5,058 bases of DNA from Desulfurobacterium sp. (GTDB taxonomy: Bacteria; Aquificota; Aquificia; Desulfurobacteriales; Desulfurobacteriaceae), in the NCBI GenBank assembly GCA_003978805.1, contig QNYI01000022.1, forward strand, positions 1 through 5,058, in the 5' to 3' direction. Position numbers and translations under genes: made by a program. The notes under the pieces were generated by a model that saw only the letters and a program-made list of their open reading frames with translations, had not been told where the DNA came from and ran no database searches. This document shows positions 1-5,058 of the stretch, piece after piece (the stretch's first letter is position 1; each line of letters opens with the position of its first letter).

Positions 1-292
1 GGTGAACGAGGAGGTTTTTAAGGTGGGCATCCCCGTTATCCTCTCCCGTCCTGTGGTGGTTGTAGTCGGGACGGAACGGAGCAAGCCTTTCAAGCCACTC
101 CCAGATGTCCTCGTGGAGTCCTTCCTCGTCGTCCTGAATGATAACGGCAGCCGTCAGGTGCATTGCAGAAACAAGGCAAAGCCCTTCTTTAACGCCGGAC
201 TTTTTTACGGCCTCTTTCACTCTGTCCGTTATCCTTATGAGCTCTCTTCTCTTTTTAGTATTGAAAAGCAGGTATTCCGTATAAGATTTCAC
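1..292 (-). CDS. yjbQ: YjbQ/UPF0047 family protein, N-terminal 97 residues (runs off left edge)
   Basis: Reading the minus strand from a GTG codon at 292-290 gives an open frame of 97 codons to the window edge. The family is normally about 130-140 residues, so the last third lies outside. Family hallmarks are visible: [13 protein letters not shown] (residues 44-56), then an acidic, Trp-containing helix ([12 protein letters not shown], 61-72), then [15 protein letters not shown] (79-93) with the conserved Asp-Asn and His residues. The GTG start is chosen because a strong AGGAGG lies 5 nt upstream and the N-terminus ([17 protein letters not shown]) fits the family's first beta strands. YjbQ proteins are small cytoplasmic trimers; E. 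coli YjbQ is reported to have low thiamine-phosphate synthase activity, and the family is named a secondary thiamine-phosphate synthase. The real substrate is unsettled. It is divergent from fabD. The family call is firm; the function is tentative. Confidence 0.92.
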   Translation of the reverse strand, partial: MKSYTEYLLFNTKKRRELIRITDRVKEAVKKSGVKEGLCLVSAMHLTAAVIIQDDEEGLHEDIWEWLERLAPFRPDYNHHRTGEDNGDAHLKNLLVH

Positions 293-297
293 GACCT

Positions 298-303
298 CCT
301 CCT
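298..303 (-). promoter_or_regulatory. Shine-Dalgarno AGGAGG for the GTG-started yjbQ
   Basis: On the minus strand a triple AGG repeat occupies 303-295. The AGGAGG at 303-298 sits 5 nt before the GTG at 292-290, close to ideal spacing. There is no ATG with comparable support nearby, so this site decides the GTG start. Confidence 0.8.
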
Positions 304-310
304 GCTCAAA

Positions 311-319
311 TGGTATACT
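311..319 (+). promoter_or_regulatory. Extended -10 promoter for the fabD operon (predicted)
   Basis: TGGTATACT matches the extended -10 form TGnTATAAT, with one mismatch in the hexamer at 314-319. No good -35 box is seen at normal spacing (ACGACC at 291-296 is poor; TTCACG at 288-293 would need a 20-bp spacer), which suits an extended -10 promoter. Transcription would begin near 326, leaving a leader of roughly 36 nt before the fabD ATG. This is motif-based only. Confidence 0.5.
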
Positions 320-341
320 TTGGAAGTCAATACTACAACAA
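312..341 (-). promoter_or_regulatory. Promoter for yjbQ (predicted), overlapping the fabD -10
   Basis: On the minus strand TATACC (317-312) can act as the -10 hexamer, with TTGTTG (341-336) as a weak -35 at 18-bp spacing. Transcription would begin near 305, giving a leader of about 13 nt that includes the ribosome binding site. The -10 shares the palindrome GTATAC (313-318) with the fabD promoter on the other strand. The -35 match is only three of six, so this is a weak prediction. Confidence 0.35.
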
Positions 342-348
342 GAAAAAA

Positions 349-356
349 AGGAGAGG
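349..356 (+). promoter_or_regulatory. Shine-Dalgarno for fabD
   Basis: AGGAGAGG lies 6 nt upstream of the ATG at 363 and follows an A-rich run at 343-349. It supports the start that places the FPGQGSQ motif seven residues into the protein, as is usual for FabD. Confidence 0.7.
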
Positions 357-362
357 AAGAGA

Positions 363-1274
363 ATGGCCGTTGCGTTTATCTTTCCCGGACAAGGTTCCCA
401 GTACAGCGGAATGGGAAAGGAAATCTATGAGGCTTTTAAAGAGGCAAGGGAGGTTTTTGAAGAGGCATCCGAAGGTGCAAAGGTTGACATAGCAAAGCTC
501 TGTTTTGAAGCTCCAGAAAGCGAACTTACACTGACTTATAACGCTCAGCCGGCAATCTTTACAGTCAGCATGGCCGTTTTAAGGGTCTTAGAGTCTGCAG
601 GCTTTTCTGAGAAGCCGGTGGTTGTTGCAGGTCACTCCCTCGGGGAGTTCTCGGCTGCCTGTGCGGCTAAGGTCTTTTCAGTTCAAGACGGAGCTCTCTT
701 AGTGAGGAAGAGAGGGGAGTTCATGCAGGAAGCTGTCCCGGCAGGCGTAGGGGGAATGACCGCCGTTATCGGACTGACTGCCGAAAAGATTGAGGAGATT
801 TTAAGAGAAGTAAAGGGCGGATTCGTTCAGGTGGCAAACTACAACAGTCCGGAACAAACGGTAATATCGGGAGAGATAAAGGCTTTAGAAGAAGCGGAAG
901 AAAAGCTCCGACAGGCCGGGGCAAAGAGGGTCGTAAGGCTTGCCGTCTCCGCTCCTTTCCACTCGGAGCTGATGAAACCTGCCGCCGAAAAACTGAAAGA
1001 GCTGATGAAGCTGATGGAGTTTAAGGAAGCGAATGTTCCCCTTCTCAATAACGCCGACGTGGAGCTCCTTAAAAGACCCGATGAGATAAAGGACTCCTTC
1101 TATAGACAGGTGTTCTCTCCGGTAAGGTGGGTTGAGGACGTCCTTAAAATGAAGGAAATGGGAGTAGATACCCTCTACGAAATTGGCCCCAAGAACGTCC
1201 TGAAAGGCCTCGTAAGACGAATTGACAGGGAACTTAAAGTAGTTAACGTAGAGAAACCGAAAAAAGTATTTTAG
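363..1274 (+). CDS. fabD: Malonyl-CoA:acyl carrier protein transacylase
   Basis: This 303-residue cytoplasmic enzyme moves the malonyl group from CoA to acyl carrier protein, supplying the extender unit for type II fatty acid synthesis. Landmarks are in FabD order: FPGQGSQ at residues 7-13 with the oxyanion Gln10; GHSLGE at 90-95 with nucleophile Ser92; Arg117 in LVRKRGEF, which binds the malonyl carboxylate; the [12 protein letters not shown] segment at 159-170; catalytic His200 in SAPFH; Gln249 in RQVFSPVRW; and the late YEIGPKNVL motif at 272-280. Length is typical (about 305-310) and all catalytic residues are present. It is the first gene of the rightward run, 13 nt before the next gene, and no fabG, acpP or fabF follows as it does in many bacteria. 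The C-terminus is Lys-rich, as in thermophile proteins. Confidence 0.97.
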   Translation: MAVAFIFPGQGSQYSGMGKEIYEAFKEAREVFEEASEGAKVDIAKLCFEAPESELTLTYNAQPAIFTVSMAVLRVLESAGFSEKPVVVAGHSLGEFSAACAAKVFSVQDGALLVRKRGEFMQEAVPAGVGGMTAVIGLTAEKIEEILREVKGGFVQVANYNSPEQTVISGEIKALEEAEEKLRQAGAKRVVRLAVSAPFHSELMKPAAEKLKELMKLMEFKEANVPLLNNADVELLKRPDEIKDSFYRQVFSPVRWVEDVLKMKEMGVDTLYEIGPKNVLKGLVRRIDRELKVVNVEKPKKVF

Positions 1275-1287
1275 AGAGGGAGTAGCT

Positions 1288-2967
1288 ATGAGACGAATAT
1301 TGCCTCTCATCGTTATGCTCCTCGCTTCCTGCGGAGGGGGTGGTTCAGGGGTAGCCGAGTTTAAGGTGTCCGGTAAACTTGAAGCAAGTGAAATTAAAGG
1401 TCTAAAAGTGTGCGTAGCCGAAACGGACAACTGCACTCTGACAAAGGACGACGGATCTTTCACGCTGTCTTCCCCAACTCCGACGCCGGAACTTGAATTT
1501 TTCATAAAAGGGGAAAACGGGGACATCAAACTGGGAGACTACAAGGTAAGGGAAAACGGAGAAGTGATAACTCCCTTTAAGATTGCAGGAGACCCGGAAG
1601 CAGGGGACGCTCTTGCGCGGATAATCCATGCCCTCAACAACGATACAGACGGAACGAGTAACCTCATAGACTTAACGGAAGTAACTGTAGAAAACTCCCT
1701 AACCGACTCTATAGAGGAAGCAATTAAAAAAGGCGAAGACGTATCATTAAACTTCTCTTTTAACGGGGAAAACTACTCTTTGGAGTTTAATGCAACCACA
1801 AATAAAGTAAAAGTGTGCCAAGATACGTGTCAGGAAGTAAAGTATAGAAAGTGGCTTGTCCTACTCTACATTGATGCAGACAACAACCTTGGCTCTCAAG
1901 GTTTTGCAGGGGAGGACGTTGAAGAACTCTCACAAGTCCACTACTCTCCAGAGGTTAAAGTCGTTGCCCTAATAGACTCTCCATACCTTAAAGACGGAAC
2001 GGTATACGCCTCCAACGATACTACAGGAAACTTTGAAAGAGTTGAAGAACTTAAGAACGAGCTTAACATGGGAGACCCTCAAACGTTGATAGACTTCGTA
2101 GAGACATACTCCTCTAAGTACCCGGCAAACAGGACTGCCCTTATCATCTGGGATCACGGAGATGGTTGGAGATCTCTAAGAACCTTGTCGTTTAGAATTG
2201 CCAGTATTGACGAGAACGCCGACTCCACCGACTACCTGTTTATGTACGAACTAAGGGACGCTTTAAAGAAGATATCTCAGGATGGGTACAGGATAGATTT
2301 ACTGGGGTTTGATGAATGTCTGATGGGAAACCTTGAAGTCCTATTTGACGTTAAAGACTACGCAAGCGTAATCGTGGCCTCAGAAACCTCCGAACCCGGA
2401 AGCGGGTGGAACTACGAAAAGGTTATGACGAAACTCCTAAATAACCCCGATGCAGATGCCTATACCTTCGGCAAATACATAGTGGATGCTTACGAAGAAG
2501 AGTATCAGGGAGAGTCAAACCTAACGTTGGCCGCCTTCAAGAAAGAGGAAATTGAGAGTCTGGTAAACGAGTTAAATTCATTAGCTCAAAGCCTGAACGA
2601 CTCAAACGCTTTAGAGTTTCAGGAAGCACGCTCCAACTTAGAGTCGGCAGGAGCCGACATCTCCGGGAAAGATGTCTACGTAGATTTAGCCACCTTCGCT
2701 TCCAAACTCTACGAGCTTGACCCATCTATTGAAGCAGCTAAAAGGATAGAGACGATTATTAAAGGTGTATACAAAACCCTCATAAATACCGACCTTCAAG
2801 GCCTATCCATCTACTTCCCAGCCAGCTCGGGAGACTACTCCCCCTGCTACGGAATAACAACTCCTTCAGAGTGCAGCGAGCTTAACGATAGCCAATACTA
2901 CAATCCCTTTGCAGTTAACGATTGGGATGAAATGCTCCAGAACTACTACAGCTTAACAGGGAACTGA
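1288..2967 (+). CDS. Clostripain-family (C11) cysteine peptidase lipoprotein
   Basis: A 559-residue exported protein. A short signal peptide ends in a lipobox LASC with Cys15 as the predicted lipidated residue, followed by a Gly-rich linker (GGGGSG). Residues about 24-100 look like a beta-sandwich of the carboxypeptidase regulatory-like type (VSGKLEA, then KDDGSFTL). The C11 peptidase domain runs from about 188 to 512: WLVLLYIDADNNL (189-201), IIWDHGDGW with catalytic His290 (286-294), LLGFDECLMG with nucleophile Cys344 (338-347), VASETSEPGSGWNYE (363-377) and LQGLSIYFP (503-511). Asp342, two residues before the Cys, matches the position that in characterised C11 enzymes favours Arg/Lys at the cleavage site. 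Cys pairs 42/49, 177/181 and 520/529 could form disulfides outside the cytoplasm. GAGGGAG-type ribosome binding site at 1276-1282, 5 nt from ATG. Its substrate is unknown. The family call is firm; the N-terminal domain call is moderate. Confidence 0.9.
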   Translation: MRRILPLIVMLLASCGGGGSGVAEFKVSGKLEASEIKGLKVCVAETDNCTLTKDDGSFTLSSPTPTPELEFFIKGENGDIKLGDYKVRENGEVITPFKIAGDPEAGDALARIIHALNNDTDGTSNLIDLTEVTVENSLTDSIEEAIKKGEDVSLNFSFNGENYSLEFNATTNKVKVCQDTCQEVKYRKWLVLLYIDADNNLGSQGFAGEDVEELSQVHYSPEVKVVALIDSPYLKDGTVYASNDTTGNFERVEELKNELNMGDPQTLIDFVETYSSKYPANRTALIIWDHGDGWRSLRTLSFRIASIDENADSTDYLFMYELRDALKKISQDGYRIDLLGFDECLMGNLEVLFDVKDYASVIVASETSEPGSGWNYEKVMTKLLNNPDADAYTFGKYIVDAYEEEYQGESNLTLAAFKKEEIESLVNELNSLAQSLNDSNALEFQEARSNLESAGADISGKDVYVDLATFASKLYELDPSIEAAKRIETIIKGVYKTLINTDLQGLSIYFPASSGDYSPCYGITTPSECSELNDSQYYNPFAVNDWDEMLQNYYSLTGN

Positions 2968-2968
2968 G

Positions 2969-3352
2969 ATGATAAGAAGGGGTACTATCCTTTTTCTCTT
3001 CCTTCTCCTTTTCGGCTCCTGCAGTAGCGTTAAAGTAAACGGAGAGGCAAGGTTTCGCTTAGAAACGGTGGCCAAGATAAAGAGAAACTGTAAAGAGTTC
3101 ATCGGAAGAGAGGTCTACCTGAGGGCAACTTACTTAGGATGGAGGTGCAACAAAGGGTGTACCCATCCGAGAATAACCAGATCGGACAGTTGCATAGCCG
3201 ATAGAACCGGCTGTATCTACCTTCTGGGAACGGGAAAGCTTGATCCCATCACGGACAAGGGCAAGGAGTTCCTCTTTAGAGGAAGAGTAGAAATCTCCCC
3301 CTTTTCCCACACCTGCTACATAAAGGTAGAGAAGGTAGATGGAGTTAAGTGA
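2969..3352 (+). CDS. Small cysteine-rich lipoprotein, possible OB-like fold
   Basis: A 127-residue protein with a basic N-terminus (MIRR), a hydrophobic stretch at residues 6-16 and a lipobox-like FGSC ending at Cys18. Phe at the -3 position is less common than Leu, but the overall signal is convincing. The mature part has six cysteines (41, 60, 64, 75, 82, 116), including a CNKGC (CxxxC) motif. The pattern FIGREVYLRATYLGWRC, then RSDSCIADRTGCIYLLG, then FLFRGRVEIS and CYIKVEKV alternates beta strands as in small OB-fold-like exported proteins, but I cannot name a family securely. The ATG follows the peptidase stop by one base, with AGGGA at 2958-2962 inside the upstream gene, so the two are probably translationally coupled and co-expressed. 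The even Cys count would allow three disulfides; a metal site is an alternative. Function unknown. Confidence 0.85.
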   Translation: MIRRGTILFLFLLLFGSCSSVKVNGEARFRLETVAKIKRNCKEFIGREVYLRATYLGWRCNKGCTHPRITRSDSCIADRTGCIYLLGTGKLDPITDKGKEFLFRGRVEISPFSHTCYIKVEKVDGVK

Positions 3353-4292
3353 GTTTAAGCTGATAGAGCTCCTCTCAAAGAGGTTGCCCCCTCCACCTTC
3401 CGACGTAGTCGTGGGAATAGGGGACGATACTGCAGTGATAAAGAAAGGGGAAGGTTACATCCTCTTAACCTCCGATGCCCTCGTTGAAGGAAGCCACTTT
3501 TTAAAAGAGTGGAAGAAAGAAGTAAGTAACCTCTACTACTACTTAGGAAGGAAGCTCCTTTCAGTCTCCTTAAGCGACGTTGCCTCTGCCGGAGGAACCG
3601 GTGAATACGCAATTGTTAACTTAGGACTTTCAGAAAAGACCGATAAGGAAGAGGTTGAGGAGCTCTACGAAGGTCTTGCCGACTGCGCGAGGGAGTTCTC
3701 CGTAAGCGTAGTGGGGGGAGATACCGTTTCCTCGGGAACTGAATTCTTTGACCTTACACTGACGGGAGAGTGCAAAAATTTCATGTTGCGTTCCAAAGCC
3801 AAACCCGGCGAACTCGTAGCCGTAACGGGAACCTTCGGAGACAGTAAGGCAGGGCTTGAAATCCTTAAAGCCGGGAAGAAGGGAAATGACTACTTAGTAG
3901 AGCGTTTCTTGAACCCGACACCACGGGTAAACGAGGGAAGAGAAGCGGCTAAACTGGGAGTAAAGTGCGCTACTGATGTAAGCGACGGGCTGGTATTTAA
4001 CCTCTACACGATAGCAGAGAGTTCCAACGTTTCAATACACCTTGAAAAGGACAGAATTCCAATTTCCGAGGAGCTCTTAAAGTTCACGGGAAACCCCGAA
4101 CTGGCACTAAACTACGCTCTCTTCGGAGGAGAAGACTACGAGCTTATAATCGTCTTTCCTGAGGTCATGCAGGACAAGTTAGAAAGCTTAGGATTCCGAA
4201 CAATCGGAGAGGTAAGAAGTGGGGAAGGCGTCTTCCTAAACGGAAGTAAACTGCCAAAAAGAGGCTACGACCACCTGAGAGGAGGAGTTTAA
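3339..4292 (+). CDS. thiL: Thiamine-monophosphate kinase
   Basis: This 317-residue cytoplasmic enzyme phosphorylates thiamine monophosphate with ATP to give thiamine diphosphate, the last step of cofactor synthesis. It belongs to the PurM/AIR-synthase-like superfamily. Motifs in order: GIGDDTAV (residues 26-33), SDALVEGSHF (45-54), SLSDVASAGG (77-86), VVGGDT (124-129) for metal and phosphate binding, ATDVSDGL (211-218), LFGGEDYEL (261-269) and the terminal GYDHL (309-313). The third motif departs from the common NLSDxAAMG form, with Ser for Asn and Ala for Met; Aquifex ThiL, as I recall it, also departs here. Length is normal. The ATG lies 14 nt inside the preceding lipoprotein gene, with only a weak AAGG close by, so translation probably depends on ribosomes arriving from upstream. 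The stop abuts the uppP start. Confidence 0.97.
   Translation: MELSEFKLIELLSKRLPPPPSDVVVGIGDDTAVIKKGEGYILLTSDALVEGSHFLKEWKKEVSNLYYYLGRKLLSVSLSDVASAGGTGEYAIVNLGLSEKTDKEEVEELYEGLADCAREFSVSVVGGDTVSSGTEFFDLTLTGECKNFMLRSKAKPGELVAVTGTFGDSKAGLEILKAGKKGNDYLVERFLNPTPRVNEGREAAKLGVKCATDVSDGLVFNLYTIAESSNVSIHLEKDRIPISEELLKFTGNPELALNYALFGGEDYELIIVFPEVMQDKLESLGFRTIGEVRSGEGVFLNGSKLPKRGYDHLRGGV
4281..4287 (+). promoter_or_regulatory. Shine-Dalgarno for uppP inside the end of thiL
   Basis: GGAGGAG lies 5 nt upstream of the ATG at 4293 and encodes part of the Arg-Gly-Gly-Val end of ThiL. It is one of the strongest ribosome binding sites in the operon and fixes the uppP start immediately after the thiL TAA. Confidence 0.75.
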
Positions 4293-5057
4293 ATGAACAT
4301 ATTAGACGCTGTAATCTTAGGCATAGTTGAAGGAGTAACCGAGTTTCTGCCAATATCCTCAACAGGTCACATGATTCTGGTCTCCCACCTTCTCGGCCTG
4401 AAGCAGACAACGTTTGAGAAAACCTTTGAAATAGCCATACAGCTGGGAGCTATACTCGCCGTAGCGTTTATCTACAAGGAAAAACTCCTAAAAGGGTTAG
4501 AGAGCTGGAAGAAGATAACGGTAGCCTTCATCCCTACAGGAATAATCGGCCTTGCCCTCCACAGCTACGTTGAAGAGCTCTTCAAACCCATCGTTGTCAG
4601 CTCAGCCTTGATTTTCTGGGGAATCGTTTTCATCCTCCTTGAAATCTCCCTGAAGGAGAAAGAACCCTCTACCTCAAACCCGGCAGATATAAGCTACCTT
4701 AAAGCAATCCTAATAGGCATTTTTCAGTCACTCGCCATGGTACCCGGAACCTCCCGCTCAGGTGCTACCATAATAGGGGGTATGATTCTCGGTTTAGACA
4801 GAATTTGCGCTACCGAGTTCTCATTCCTCTTAGCAATTCCCACTATGTTCGCAGCAACAGGCTTTGAAATTTTAAAAAACTTTAACTCTCTATCCGTAGA
4901 AAACGCAGGAACGCTTCTGGTAGGCTTCGTTACAGCCTTCATATTTGCCTTCGTTTCAGTAAAATGGCTTCTAAATTTCATAAAAACTCACACTTTTATA
5001 CCTTTTGGAATATACAGAATAATTGTTGGTATAACTTTTTTAAAACTTATTTCATAA
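4293..5057 (+). CDS. uppP: Undecaprenyl-diphosphatase (BacA/UppP family)
   Basis: A 254-residue integral membrane enzyme that removes a phosphate from undecaprenyl diphosphate, recycling the lipid carrier for peptidoglycan and other envelope polymers; higher dosage is known to give bacitracin resistance. The first signature is EGVTEFLPISSTGHM (residues 13-27) with catalytic Glu13 and Glu17, Ser23 and His26. The second is VPGTSRSGATI (150-160) with Arg155. About seven to eight hydrophobic segments alternate with short loops, the inverted-repeat topology of the family, and a charged loop (KEKEPSTSNP) lies at 121-130. Length is slightly under the usual 260-280 but complete, with a TAA at 5055-5057. 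The final 200 bases are noticeably AT-richer than the upstream genes, partly from the Phe/Ile/Lys-rich membrane sequence. It is the last gene visible; whether the operon continues cannot be seen. Confidence 0.96.
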   Translation: MNILDAVILGIVEGVTEFLPISSTGHMILVSHLLGLKQTTFEKTFEIAIQLGAILAVAFIYKEKLLKGLESWKKITVAFIPTGIIGLALHSYVEELFKPIVVSSALIFWGIVFILLEISLKEKEPSTSNPADISYLKAILIGIFQSLAMVPGTSRSGATIIGGMILGLDRICATEFSFLLAIPTMFAATGFEILKNFNSLSVENAGTLLVGFVTAFIFAFVSVKWLLNFIKTHTFIPFGIYRIIVGITFLKLIS

Positions 5058-5058
5058 A

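Noticed and set aside
293..362. Riboswitch (for example a thiamine-type leader) upstream of fabD
   Set aside because: The leader is only about 36 nt on plus and 13 nt on minus, too short for a TPP aptamer, and no conserved aptamer core is seen.
2..430. Long plus-strand open frame starting with GTG at the left edge
   Set aside because: It lies antisense to the well-supported yjbQ gene and overlaps the start of fabD. Its predicted protein shows no recognisable motif or domain.
310..492. Short plus-strand frame overlapping the fabD start
   Set aside because: It is out of frame with fabD, which has clear catalytic motifs, and it has no supporting ribosome binding site or family.
885..1529. Minus-strand frame of 214 codons across the fabD-peptidase junction
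   Set aside because: It is antisense to two well-supported genes, Ser/Phe-rich as expected from reversed Glu/Lys-rich codons, and shows no domain.
4635..4658. Inverted repeat CTCCTT/AAGGAG in uppP
   Set aside because: A 12-nt loop, a short stem, a position inside the coding region and no T-run make a terminator or operator unlikely.
5041..5058. Possible terminator at the end of the operon
   Set aside because: The AT-rich tail is still coding up to the stop at 5055-5057, and no GC-rich stem is visible before the window ends.

Overview
The window is a compact bacterial chromosome segment of about 5 kb. It holds one leftward gene cut by the left edge and a rightward run of five complete genes that looks like a single operon. 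The organism cannot be fixed from the sequence alone. Moderate GC, heavy AGA/AGG and ATA codon use, Lys/Glu-rich proteins, lipoprotein signals and very tight gene packing suggest a thermophilic diderm bacterium. The ThiL variant motif resembles what I recall of Aquifex ThiL. My best guess, at low confidence, is Aquificota such as a Desulfurobacteriaceae-type organism.

Layout. Bases 1-292 (minus strand) encode the first 97 residues of a YjbQ/UPF0047 family protein that starts at a GTG codon; its end lies beyond the window. A 70-bp divergent intergenic region (293-362) follows, with a symmetric GTATAC element that can act as a -10 box in either direction. Rightward genes then run almost without gaps: fabD (malonyl-CoA:ACP transacylase), a lipoprotein of the clostripain (C11) cysteine peptidase family, a small cysteine-rich lipoprotein, thiL (thiamine-monophosphate kinase) and uppP/bacA (undecaprenyl-diphosphatase). 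The junctions are 13 nt, 1 nt, a 14-nt overlap and 0 nt. No terminator is visible before the right edge, one base after the uppP stop.

How the genes relate. fabD feeds fatty acid synthesis and uppP recycles the lipid carrier for peptidoglycan, so both ends of the operon concern envelope building. The two lipoproteins in the middle would act outside the cytoplasmic membrane. thiL makes thiamine diphosphate. The divergent yjbQ belongs to a family with reported weak thiamine-phosphate synthase activity, so two genes with possible thiamine links flank the same operon, though a functional connection is only an inference. The least explained parts are the two adjacent lipoproteins, a peptidase and a six-cysteine partner, embedded among housekeeping genes. 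I see no mobile element, CRISPR array, tRNA or rRNA.
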